Part shown: piece by piece, positions 17,228 through 24,689 of the stretch
How the letters are laid out: each line of letters opens with the position of its first letter
Numbering within the stretch: the stretch's first letter is position 1
Source of the DNA: CALCMJ01 sp964475415
GTDB lineage: Bacteria; Bacteroidota; Bacteroidia; Chitinophagales; Saprospiraceae
Assembly (NCBI GenBank): GCA_964475415.1
Contig: CAYYWZ010000045.1
Coordinates: 1-34,484 of the forward strand
Direction of reading: 5' to 3'
Length of the DNA stretch: 34,484 bases
Made by a program: the position numbers and the translations under genes
Notes under the pieces: generated by a model
What the model was told of the DNA's origin: nothing
Database searches by the model: none
What the model saw: the letters and a program-made list of their open reading frames with translations, nothing else

Positions 17228-17983
17228 ATGTCAAGACAAATGATTGCTGCAGGAAATTGGAAAATGAATAAATCATTTGAGGATGGTTTATCTCTAGCAA
17301 GAGAAATATCTAATGCACAAATTCCTGATAATGTTGAAGTTATACTTTCAGTTCCTTTTATTCACTTGAAGGCGATTAGAGATATGACCTTGCCTGCTAG
17401 GAACTTGCACATATCTGCTCAGAATTGTAGTAATCACACTTCAGGAGCCTATACAGGTGAGGTGTCATCTGAGATGTTAGCCTCCATTTCTATTCCTTTT
17501 GTATTGGTAGGGCACTCTGAAAGAAGACAATATTTTGGGGAAGATGCAGCTATATTGAATGGTAAAATAGAACAAGCACTTTCTAAGAATATACGACCTA
17601 TATATTGTTGTGGGGAACCTTTAGAGATCAGAAAGGCGGGAACACATATATCCTATGTCAAAGATCAGTTAGAAGCAACCATATTTAAGCTTTCAGAAGC
17701 AGACTTTAGCAAGCTTGTTATTGCTTATGAGCCCATCTGGGCAATAGGTACGGGTGAGACAGCGAGCAAAGAGCAGGCGCAAGAAATGCATAAGGCTATA
17801 AGGGATCTTATAGCTGAGGCTTATAATGCAGATGTTGCTGATAATGTCTCTATTCTTTATGGCGGAAGCGTAAAACCAGCTAATGCTAAAGATTTATTTA
17901 GTCAGCCTGATGTAGATGGGGGACTAGTAGGTGGTGCGTCTCTTAAGTCAGATGATTTCATTGAGATTATTAAGAGTTTTTAA
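17228..17983 (+). CDS. tpiA: Triosephosphate isomerase
   Basis: Glycolytic interconversion of dihydroxyacetone phosphate and glyceraldehyde 3-phosphate. Catalytic residues are K12 in AGNWKMN, H96 in VLVGHSERR and E168 in VIAYEPIWAIGTG. The phosphate loop YGGSVKPAN and GGLVGGASL close the barrel. 251 aa, complete. The membrane-protein gene 17 nt downstream is probably in the same operon. Confidence 0.98.
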   Translation: MSRQMIAAGNWKMNKSFEDGLSLAREISNAQIPDNVEVILSVPFIHLKAIRDMTLPARNLHISAQNCSNHTSGAYTGEVSSEMLASISIPFVLVGHSERRQYFGEDAAILNGKIEQALSKNIRPIYCCGEPLEIRKAGTHISYVKDQLEATIFKLSEADFSKLVIAYEPIWAIGTGETASKEQAQEMHKAIRDLIAEAYNADVADNVSILYGGSVKPANAKDLFSQPDVDGGLVGGASLKSDDFIEIIKSF

Positions 17984-18000
17984 GACCTAAAAAGAGATAA

Positions 18001-20244
18001 TTGGGCAAGAATACAATTGCTTTCTTTATAATTTATAGTATTTCTATCCTCATAGAGCTTGTCCTATTTGGTTCATTAGTTTATGCCCCTAATGATAGAA
18101 TGATCGTATTCGGAGGTGACGGATTTGTGATCTATTATAATCAGTTAGAACATATTTGTAATGGTGGTGGACTGATGCTGCAAGGCATGGGACTTCCTTG
18201 GTATGAGTATATATTTATGACAGACTCACAAGCTGTATTCTCTATAATTTTGAGTTGGCTTAATGATATAGGTTTGCCTATTTGCGAGTATGGTATAGGC
18301 ATTATACATTCGTTGATTTATTTTACCCTACCTCTAGGAGCTTATGTTGTTTTTCTGATTCTAAGAAAGTTGGATATTGATTTTTTCTGGAGTATAGTTT
18401 TTTGTATTCTGATTAATTTTCTTTCGCCTCAGATGATAAGAATGTCTGGTCATTTGGGTTTGCTTTATCTCTTTTTACTCCCACTTTGTATACTTTGGGT
18501 TTTCCATTACACTAATTATAGAAAATTTGATAAGTATGCTTTCGGTATAATGTTCTTACTGACCTTCTTTGGATTGAATAATGCTTATCTAGGTATTATC
18601 ATGGGAGGGTTTCTATTGCTTTGTATTATCTTTTTAGACCTAAGAGATTACCTTAGTACAAAGAAGATAAAGTTAAGCTGGGCATATCTAGTTTCCCTTA
18701 TTCCTATTGCTATTATTTTTCTGATTGTCAAAGTAGGGGATCCTATAGAAGGAAGGCTAGAATACCAATGGGGATTTTTTGCTAAACCAGCAGATATTCA
18801 GGGCTTACTCGTAGGAGAAGGATCACTATTTAGATATTTGTTTGATACTATTATTGACATAAAAGACATTCCTTTTGAAGGTAGATTTAACCTTGGTCTT
18901 GTAGCTGGAGTTACCATAATATTTTTGTTTTTTAGGTTTTTGTATTGGCTTGTAAAAAGAGATTATAGTGAGGAGAAAAGTTTTCCATTATTAATAGAAG
19001 CACCTCTTTTTTCAGCGCTTGTAATGTTCGTATTGGCGAACCATTTATTTCTTAGTTCTGATGGAAAAGATTTTCTAGAATCTTTAGTAGGTAAGCTTGT
19101 CAATTTTAAGGGGTCTGGAAGATTTGTATGGCCCTTATATTATGTGCTTACGCTCACTGCAGTATATTACTTAGTAGAAAGTGCGAAAAAATTAAACAAA
19201 CGCAAAAAGCATCTAGCTTATCTATTTCTTGTACCTCTGGTGTTTATCTGGATCTTCGAAATTCATGTGTACTTATCGCCTTATAAAAAGAAAATAAACC
19301 ATAAGAATTATTTTAAGACCAGTGAAAGACAAAAAATAAAAGATGTTTTAGATACTAACCAAATACTGAAAGAAGATTATCAAGGTATCTACACACTTCC
19401 GTTGATTTGTGGTTGGAACGATAAGCTTAGTTCTCGACTTAACTGGGGATCGCATTTCTATGCTATGCGCTATGCTCTAGAAATTCAGCGTCCACTAATT
19501 AATGCGATGTTCTCTCGATCTTCTATTCCTAATACAATGAGGCATATGCAGTTTGCTTCTCATCCGGCTCTCAAAAAAGAAATCCTAGATTATCTAGATC
19601 CTAATAAAAAGGTGCTCATTGTTAGATCTAAAATAAATGATCAACTCAGTATAGGAGAACAATATATTGCCGATGAATCAAAACTTTTGCATACGGAAAA
19701 AGATTACGAGCTAAGAAGCTTATCGCTTTCTGATCTAGATCGAAGTTCCTTTATAGATACACTTCTAAGCAAGAAGGATGTCTTTGTAGAAAAAGAATTG
19801 ATTTACTACAACGGTTTTGAAAACTCAAGCTCTGAACATCAATTCTACGGAGGATCTAGGACTTTAGAGAAGGGTAGTGAGGTAGTAGATAGTTTTCAAG
19901 TTATACCTGGAAAAAAAATCAACTTTACCGCATGGGTATATCTAGATAGTTATAAGTACAGACTGCCTATATGGAAGATACATGAGTATGATATGAAAGG
20001 AAAATACTTAGGGAAGAAGACGTTCAATTGTAAGTTGGCTAACGACTTCCATAATAGTTGGTTGAAAGTAGAAAAGGATTTACAACTTAACAAAAAGACA
20101 AGTTCTATAGCTATCCAAGTAGAGAGCAACCAGACCTTTTATATTGATGAAATATGGATAAAGGAAAGCGGTGCAAATATCTACAAAACCCAAATTCCTT
20201 CAAACGTGCTATTTTATAATAATATCCCTTTAGTAAAAGACTAG
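18001..20244 (+). CDS. Large multi-pass membrane protein, GT-C-glycosyltransferase-like, with C-terminal beta domain
   Basis: 747 aa. The first 420 residues hold about ten hydrophobic helices. An early loop FGGDGFVIYYNQLEHIC, with aspartate in a GDG motif after helix 1, resembles the acidic first loop of GT-C lipid-sugar glycosyltransferases and YfhO-like proteins; this is a resemblance, not proof. After the last helix (near residue 420, IFEIHVYLSPY) comes a soluble region with YYNGFENSS and FTAWVYLDS, reminiscent of a carbohydrate-binding jelly-roll (about 600-735), probably periplasmic. It starts at TTG (18001), 17 nt after tpiA. A role in decorating a surface polymer or protein is an inference. 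Confidence 0.6.
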   Translation: MGKNTIAFFIIYSISILIELVLFGSLVYAPNDRMIVFGGDGFVIYYNQLEHICNGGGLMLQGMGLPWYEYIFMTDSQAVFSIILSWLNDIGLPICEYGIGIIHSLIYFTLPLGAYVVFLILRKLDIDFFWSIVFCILINFLSPQMIRMSGHLGLLYLFLLPLCILWVFHYTNYRKFDKYAFGIMFLLTFFGLNNAYLGIIMGGFLLLCIIFLDLRDYLSTKKIKLSWAYLVSLIPIAIIFLIVKVGDPIEGRLEYQWGFFAKPADIQGLLVGEGSLFRYLFDTIIDIKDIPFEGRFNLGLVAGVTIIFLFFRFLYWLVKRDYSEEKSFPLLIEAPLFSALVMFVLANHLFLSSDGKDFLESLVGKLVNFKGSGRFVWPLYYVLTLTAVYYLVESAKKLNKRKKHLAYLFLVPLVFIWIFEIHVYLSPYKKKINHKNYFKTSERQKIKDVLDTNQILKEDYQGIYTLPLICGWNDKLSSRLNWGSHFYAMRYALEIQRPLINAMFSRSSIPNTMRHMQFASHPALKKEILDYLDPNKKVLIVRSKINDQLSIGEQYIADESKLLHTEKDYELRSLSLSDLDRSSFIDTLLSKKDVFVEKELIYYNGFENSSSEHQFYGGSRTLEKGSEVVDSFQVIPGKKINFTAWVYLDSYKYRLPIWKIHEYDMKGKYLGKKTFNCKLANDFHNSWLKVEKDLQLNKKTSSIAIQVESNQTFYIDEIWIKESGANIYKTQIPSNVLFYNNIPLVKD

Positions 20245-20253
20245 GAAGAAGGA

Positions 20254-20715
20254 TTAAGTTGGAAATATTTTGTTTATAGCCTCTACTCTATAATTAAATA
20301 TTCCTTCAAGTTGTTTTCTTACGTATATCGTATTAGCTAAACGGCCTAATGGACCTAATGGTATGCCGTAAGTAACGATGTCTTTCATAAATACACCTTT
20401 AGAATTTTCTTCGAAAACATGCTGATGATGCCAGAAGCTATAAGGACCGAAACGCTGTTCATCCACAAAATAATATGGCTCTCTAACATGCGTAATTTCT
20501 GTAACCCATCTGAGCGGAACATTGAGTATAGGTCTTACCTTGTAGGAAATGAGCTGCCCCTCATACATTTCTTCCTGAAGAGAAATATTCGTTATCTGAA
20601 AACCCATATGATCGGGGGTTATTGATTTAAGATTTCTCGGAGAGGAGAAAAATTTCCACGCTTCATCGATACTTATCGGTAATTGCTGTTCTTTCTTAAG
20701 CTCAAATAATTTCAT
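20254..20715 (-). CDS. SRPBCC-family protein
   Basis: Small helix-grip (START-like) ligand-binding protein, 153 aa. It has ISIDEAWKFFSSPRNLKSITPDHMGF at residues 15-40, the common opening of the SRPBCC 'cell division/CDP' type, then VPLRWVTEITHVREPYYFVDEQ and FGPYSFWHHQHVFEE. Such proteins bind hydrophobic ligands; the ligand is unknown. It ends 9 nt from the convergent gene ending at 20244. Confidence 0.85.
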   Translation of the reverse strand: MKLFELKKEQQLPISIDEAWKFFSSPRNLKSITPDHMGFQITNISLQEEMYEGQLISYKVRPILNVPLRWVTEITHVREPYYFVDEQRFGPYSFWHHQHVFEENSKGVFMKDIVTYGIPLGPLGRLANTIYVRKQLEGIFNYRVEAINKIFPT

Positions 20716-20940
20716 GTCAATCTAACATGATTTATAAAGATAAGTTTATAGCTGCATTTGTTCGCAAGGCTTTAGCCTCGTCTGCTATAGCCAAACTTAA
20801 GATCTGTATACTAATCAAATGATAACTTACCCTGCTAGCAATGAGATAACTTACTTTCATTCAATATCCTCTGCTAGCATCAATAGATTTCATGCAGCGA
20901 TGATAGATTAACGAGGCTAAAGCCTTGGCTACTCACAAAA
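20716..20940. repeat. Repeat-rich intergenic region with perfect 16-bp inverted repeat
   Basis: AAGGCTTTAGCCTCGT at 20766-20781 is exactly the reverse complement of ACGAGGCTAAAGCCTT at 20911-20926. Each arm can also form its own hairpin (AGGCT-TT-AGCCT). Between the arms there are direct repeats: GATAACTTAC at 20821-20830 and 20844-20853, and CTGCTAGCA at 20832-20840 and 20871-20879. This layout resembles bacterial REP/BIME pairs. Confidence 0.7.
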
Positions 20941-20970
20941 AAAAAGGGGAAGCTTCCACTTCTCCTTTTT
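20941..20970. terminator. Hairpin terminator, probably bidirectional
   Basis: AAAAAGGGGAAG (20941-20952) pairs with CTTCTCCTTTTT (20959-20970) with one mismatch or wobble, flanked by an A-run on the left and a T-run on the right. It lies 20 nt beyond the stop of the minus-strand barrel gene. Confidence 0.75.
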
Positions 20971-20990
20971 TATAGATCTTTTATCTTTTA

Positions 20991-21692
20991 TTAGAACTTC
21001 ATAAACTTAGAACGTTGTCCACAACTTGCTCTACCTACATATCCGATTCCCCAGTTAAGTTCGAAAACAATTCCTGCGAATATAGGATGCGAAGATGCAC
21101 TTGCTAATACCGCGTCACCTAGTAATGCATTGTCATTCTGAGTGAAGTCTGTAATTCCGTATTCTAATCTAAATCCAAAAATACCACTAAATGCTCCATC
21201 ACTTCCTAATAAGTAAACACCAAATCCTAGGACAGCACTTATCTCATTAGAACTGAAATCATCAGTAGCATCTACTGTCATCGCACTTAGTGCAGAATTT
21301 CTATCTACACCATTTATAAGAGAATATTTAGGTCCTAGTTCGAAATATCCAAGACGCTTATTGTTTCTCCACATCAAGTAAAGATCGATAGCTGTCCAAT
21401 CTAATTTTATATTTTCATCTATACTTGCGTTTTCCGAATTGTGAGATGCTCTGCTGTACATAACATCTAGCGTTACACCGTTAGAGTCATAGTTAAGACC
21501 CAACTTTCCTCCGAAAGCAGTACCTCTAGAAATATCATAATCCCAAGCAGTACTTTCTACAAACTCACTATTGTAGAGACCAGTAAAGCCAGTTTGGACT
21601 TTCAGTCCTGCATCGATCCACCAAGCTTCAGCAGCCCTTTGTCCAAAAGCAATAGAGGGTAAAACTAGCATTAGAAATATCAATTTTTTCAT
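20991..21692 (-). CDS. Outer-membrane beta-barrel protein, unknown
   Basis: 233 aa. The signal peptide MKKLIFLMLVLPSIAFG is cleaved before QRAAEA. The rest alternates polar and hydrophobic residues as in small barrels (AFGGKLGLNYDSNGVTLDVMYS, IDLYLMWRNNKRLGYFELG, IFGFRLEYGITDF). The C-terminus GRASCGQRSKFMKF adds a lone cysteine and a basic tail, which is not the usual terminal aromatic strand; the true barrel end is probably VFELNWGIGYV. It is followed by a clear terminator and so is monocistronic. No family name can be given. Confidence 0.7.
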   Translation of the reverse strand: MKKLIFLMLVLPSIAFGQRAAEAWWIDAGLKVQTGFTGLYNSEFVESTAWDYDISRGTAFGGKLGLNYDSNGVTLDVMYSRASHNSENASIDENIKLDWTAIDLYLMWRNNKRLGYFELGPKYSLINGVDRNSALSAMTVDATDDFSSNEISAVLGFGVYLLGSDGAFSGIFGFRLEYGITDFTQNDNALLGDAVLASASSHPIFAGIVFELNWGIGYVGRASCGQRSKFMKF

Positions 21693-21829
21693 ATCCTTAG
21701 ATTTTGTATTTTTTTTGTTGTCGCAAATTAACGAAAAGAAAATTATTTAAAAGCATTAAATAAAAGACTGTATGACTATAATATCAACAATCCTTATGTT
21801 TAAGAGCGGTAGGAGCAACTGTTCGCTGC

Positions 21830-22255
21830 TTATTTTTCTGAATAAGAGGTATAACCACCGACTAGATTATAGCATTCTTTGAATTTCTTATCTCGCATTT
21901 TTGCCATAGCCTTTTTACTTCTGTTACCACTTCTACAATAGACGATGTAAGATTTATTCTTATCAAGAGCATCTATTTTCTCTTCGAAATCATTAGCACG
22001 GTAATCGATTTCTATTGCATTAGCAATTTTGCCATCGCTTATTTCTTCCGGCGTTCGTACATCTAGAAAAAGAATATCAGGTTTTTCTTTTACAAGTGCA
22101 TCTAGATCAGTCAACAATACATCCTGTGATATAATCCCAGGTTCTTCAACCTGCTTGGAGTTATTACAAGATGTAAGTGATAAAAGTAGGGTGATAAGGA
22201 TTAAACTGGTATTTCTAATTATGAGATGAAACATTTTACCGTGTTTTAAATTCAA
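21830..22255 (-). CDS. Rhodanese-like lipoprotein
   Basis: Envelope-anchored single-domain rhodanese. The lipobox LLLSLTSC places the lipidated cysteine at C30. The rhodanese domain spans about 45-140, with LFLDVRTPEEISDGKI (CH2A-like) and the active loop CRSGNRS, catalytic C107. The loop has the six-residue length typical of sulfurtransferases. The physiological sulfur donor and acceptor are unknown. Start at 22255 or at the internal M8; both leave the signal intact. Confidence 0.9.
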   Translation of the reverse strand: MNLKHGKMFHLIIRNTSLILITLLLSLTSCNNSKQVEEPGIISQDVLLTDLDALVKEKPDILFLDVRTPEEISDGKIANAIEIDYRANDFEEKIDALDKNKSYIVYCRSGNRSKKAMAKMRDKKFKECYNLVGGYTSYSEK

Positions 22256-22265
22256 TTTTATAATG

Positions 22266-22273
22266 CAAATTTA
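22266..22273 (-). promoter_or_regulatory. Putative -7 box of the rhodanese gene (TAAATTTG)
   Basis: Read on the minus strand, TAAATTTG is a perfect TAnnTTTG match, 10 nt before the start at 22255. No TTG was found at the expected upstream spacing. Confidence 0.45.
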
Positions 22274-22320
22274 GCAATAATATGTATTAATAAAATTACC
22301 ATAAATGCATATCTTAGAAT

Positions 22321-22869
22321 GTGCTAACGAAAATATATATACATCTATGTCTTATTTTCTGTCTAATGCCTTGTAAATCATTGTTTTCTCAAATAGTTTT
22401 TACACAGAATTTTACAGACAGGATGCACCAGTTAGGTCTTAGCTGCAACAAGCCAGCTGACGATTTTCTTAAAGTATTTCCGTTGGATAAGGATGAGTTC
22501 TTTGATTACGATCTAGTATTGAGAACCGATGATCGAGCTGCTGAACTTAGAATAGTAAGTTATGATGCTGATGCTAACCTGATACCTAATATAGAGATGA
22601 TGTCTAGAATATCATCATTTGCTACTAATGTTGATACAGCAGATATTATAATATATTCACTAAGAGAAAGTATGAAGAAGTTCTACAATGCTACTTGGGC
22701 GATGGAAGCTGAATTTGTTCCTAAGGTAGAATTAACCCATTTCCCAAGGGCTACAATGATTGCCATCTACAGAGAAGATTATGGGCTTATTCTGAATACT
22801 GTTTTTCATGATCATAACAAAAACATAGATAGTTTTAAACTATTGTTAAGTTTCCAAGTGGATAATTAA
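22321..22869 (+). CDS. Secreted protein of unknown function
   Basis: 182 aa. The start is GTG at 22321: an in-frame TAG sits two codons upstream and no ATG is available before residue 16. A signal peptide ends about residue 24 (CKSLFSQ). The mature part is an alpha/beta pattern with RADDRAAELRIVSY-like strands (LRTDDRAAELRIVSYDAD), SLRESMKKFYNATWAMEAEF and TMIAIYREDYGLILNTVFHD. I do not recognise the family. A strong hairpin terminator begins 4 nt after the stop. Confidence 0.65.
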   Translation: MLTKIYIHLCLIFCLMPCKSLFSQIVFTQNFTDRMHQLGLSCNKPADDFLKVFPLDKDEFFDYDLVLRTDDRAAELRIVSYDADANLIPNIEMMSRISSFATNVDTADIIIYSLRESMKKFYNATWAMEAEFVPKVELTHFPRATMIAIYREDYGLILNTVFHDHNKNIDSFKLLLSFQVDN

Positions 22870-22872
22870 AAA

Positions 22873-22905
22873 AAAATCTGCTTTCAGAAAACTGAAGCAG
22901 ATTTT
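22873..22905 (+). terminator. Rho-independent terminator of the 22321-22869 gene
   Basis: AAAATCTGCTTTCAG (22873-22887), a 4-nt loop, then CTGAAGCAGATTTT (22892-22905): a near-perfect long stem with one bulged base, ending in a T-run. Confidence 0.85.
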
Positions 22906-23223
22906 GCGCATGGAAGTTGAATATAATTCAACATTTCAGGGCCTTGCTAATATTATTCCACATGTTAATTCAATGGGTATAATTTTTGGGGTTACACCTT
23001 TTTAACACTATTATTTACACACTTAATGTAATTTGGAGTCAAGAAGTAACCTCACATATGAAAATAGAATTACATATTTAATAATTTAATATGTAAAATT
23101 ATGTTAGTCAATTATATAAGTTCTATTTTCTGTAATATTTTTTTAATCGAACTAATTAAAAAAATGAAAACAATTAGAGATGAAAATATTGGATTAATCA
23201 AAGCTAGGGGAACTCTTTACCAC

Positions 23224-23259
23224 AAAAAAAAGCGATTAGTAACTGAAACTAACCGCTTT
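23224..23259 (-). terminator. Rho-independent terminator of the 23281-24639 gene
   Basis: On the minus strand AAAGCGGTTAGT pairs with ACTAATCGCTTT (one G-U pair, 7-nt loop) followed by eight Ts; it lies just after the stop of the minus-strand gene. Confidence 0.85.
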
Positions 23260-23280
23260 GATTTCTTTAGTAAATTGATC

Positions 23281-24639
23281 TTATTGAATAATCAGTTTAT
23301 TATACTTTGTGTTTTCTCCAGCGACTATTTTAGTGAAATAAGCACCTGAGCTGAGTTCTACAAGATTCAATTTATAAAGATTATTTCCTAAAACTCCATT
23401 ATATGTATCTGTATAAACTTTGCTTCCGTAAGCATCAAATATTTCTAATGTTATATTTTGATCTTCAGCCAGATTCACTTCAAAAGAAACTTCCTTTGTA
23501 GTACTAGGATTTGGGAAAAAATCTGAAATGGTAAATCTGTTTGGTGCTTCTATTTTAGCATTGACAATTCTACTAAATTCGAATTCCCCGTTGACATCTA
23601 TTTGTTTAAGTCTATAGTAATATAGGGTATTTGCTTGAGCAGAATTATCATCAAACGTGTATTGCTCCTCCGTGAAAGAATTCATTTTTCCTTCTATAAA
23701 ACCAAGCTTCTGAAAACGATTACCATCTAAGGATCTCTGAATTTCAAAACCCTTATTATTTACTTCTGCTATCGTAGCCCAAGATACTTCTATATTATTA
23801 TCTCCTGCAGTCGCATTGATATCAGATAATTGTACGGGCAGGGTTAAAGCCAGAGATTCGCATTCTCCGACATGAACAATACCTAGCCCATCATCTCCTC
23901 CTGAAGCATCTTCAACACCTCCACTGTCAAAACACATAGCCGTTCTTCCACCAATAAAACCGTAGGTCAACTCGATCCAGCCGCAGGATCCCGATGTTGA
24001 CTGTATCGGAAAAGCATAAGGTCCTACAGGTATATTCCCAATACTAGAAGATGAAGTTGTGTTAATAGTAGTAGTAACCCATGTTGTCCCTCCTACAGGG
24101 TAAGTTTGTACACCAGCTAATTGACGGGAGCTTGCCCAAAAAACCGCAGTGCCAGCAGTTAATCCGACTGCAGAACATGCAAAGCTACTAGATGATGGGA
24201 ATGCACTAGGAGCAACTGATCCTCCTCCCACTCCAAACATTAGGAAAGTAGTGTTTAAAGTTAAAAACAAATTCCTCACCATGGCCCCATTACTAGTTGT
24301 TGCAGTACCTGTATAAGAACTTGCTACATATTGAGGTGCTCCCCAACCTAAATCAAAACTACCATCACCATCTACATCTATCCCATAAAATCCTGCATCA
24401 GCATAGAAGCAACCTTGTCCTACGAGAGAATGAGTACCAGATTCTAGACACTGTGCACTTAATTGTTGACCAGGGATAACAGCTGCCGCAGCTAGCGGTA
24501 TAACAGATTTTAGAGAAGCTGCCATAAAACTTCCTCTTGAAGAAACTGCCTTATTTTTACTTAGTTCTAAGTAGTCCTTTACTTTGGACTTTAGATTAGA
24601 CTTGTCTTTTTTGGATAATTTTTTCTTTACGATGATCAT
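23281..24639 (-). CDS. T9SS cargo protein with long signal region and type A sorting domain
   Basis: 452 aa. A lysine-rich N-region of about 45 residues (KKKLSKKDKSNLKSKVK) precedes the hydrophobic core SVIPLAAAAVIPG and cleavage after QQLSAQ near residue 63. Residues of about 64-260 form a Gly/Ser/Thr-rich domain with GIDVDGDGSFDLGWG, a short Ca-binding-like acidic motif, and several cysteines. Residues of about 265-365 look like a fibronectin-type module (VEVSWATIAEVNNKGFEIQ-like, ISWATIAEVN). The last 75 residues (SDFFPNPSTTKEVSF to KLIIQ) are a T9SS sorting domain. It should be secreted or surface-attached. Biological role unknown. Own terminator, so probably monocistronic. Confidence 0.85.
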   Translation of the reverse strand: MIIVKKKLSKKDKSNLKSKVKDYLELSKNKAVSSRGSFMAASLKSVIPLAAAAVIPGQQLSAQCLESGTHSLVGQGCFYADAGFYGIDVDGDGSFDLGWGAPQYVASSYTGTATTSNGAMVRNLFLTLNTTFLMFGVGGGSVAPSAFPSSSSFACSAVGLTAGTAVFWASSRQLAGVQTYPVGGTTWVTTTINTTSSSSIGNIPVGPYAFPIQSTSGSCGWIELTYGFIGGRTAMCFDSGGVEDASGGDDGLGIVHVGECESLALTLPVQLSDINATAGDNNIEVSWATIAEVNNKGFEIQRSLDGNRFQKLGFIEGKMNSFTEEQYTFDDNSAQANTLYYYRLKQIDVNGEFEFSRIVNAKIEAPNRFTISDFFPNPSTTKEVSFEVNLAEDQNITLEIFDAYGSKVYTDTYNGVLGNNLYKLNLVELSSGAYFTKIVAGENTKYNKLIIQ

Positions 24640-24689
24640 GCTTTTCCGGGTATTTATCTGTTAGTTAATTTTGTAGTTCCCTAATATAA

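Larger units (their letters stand above)
22870..23280. other. 411-bp intergenic region between convergent genes
   Basis: Carries a terminator for each flanking gene (22873-22905 and 23224-23259) and nothing else I can support in the AT-rich stretch between them. Confidence 0.6.

Noticed and set aside
20716..20990. CRISPR array
   Set aside because: The repeats are few, short, partly inverted and unevenly spaced, and there are no cas genes.
23101..23349. 82-aa ORF on the + strand
   Set aside because: It runs through the terminator at 23224-23259 and into the end of the T9SS cargo gene on the other strand; composition is not protein-like.
24534..24639. Tat signal peptide on the T9SS cargo
   Set aside because: The basic N-region is lysine-rich, with no twin arginine.
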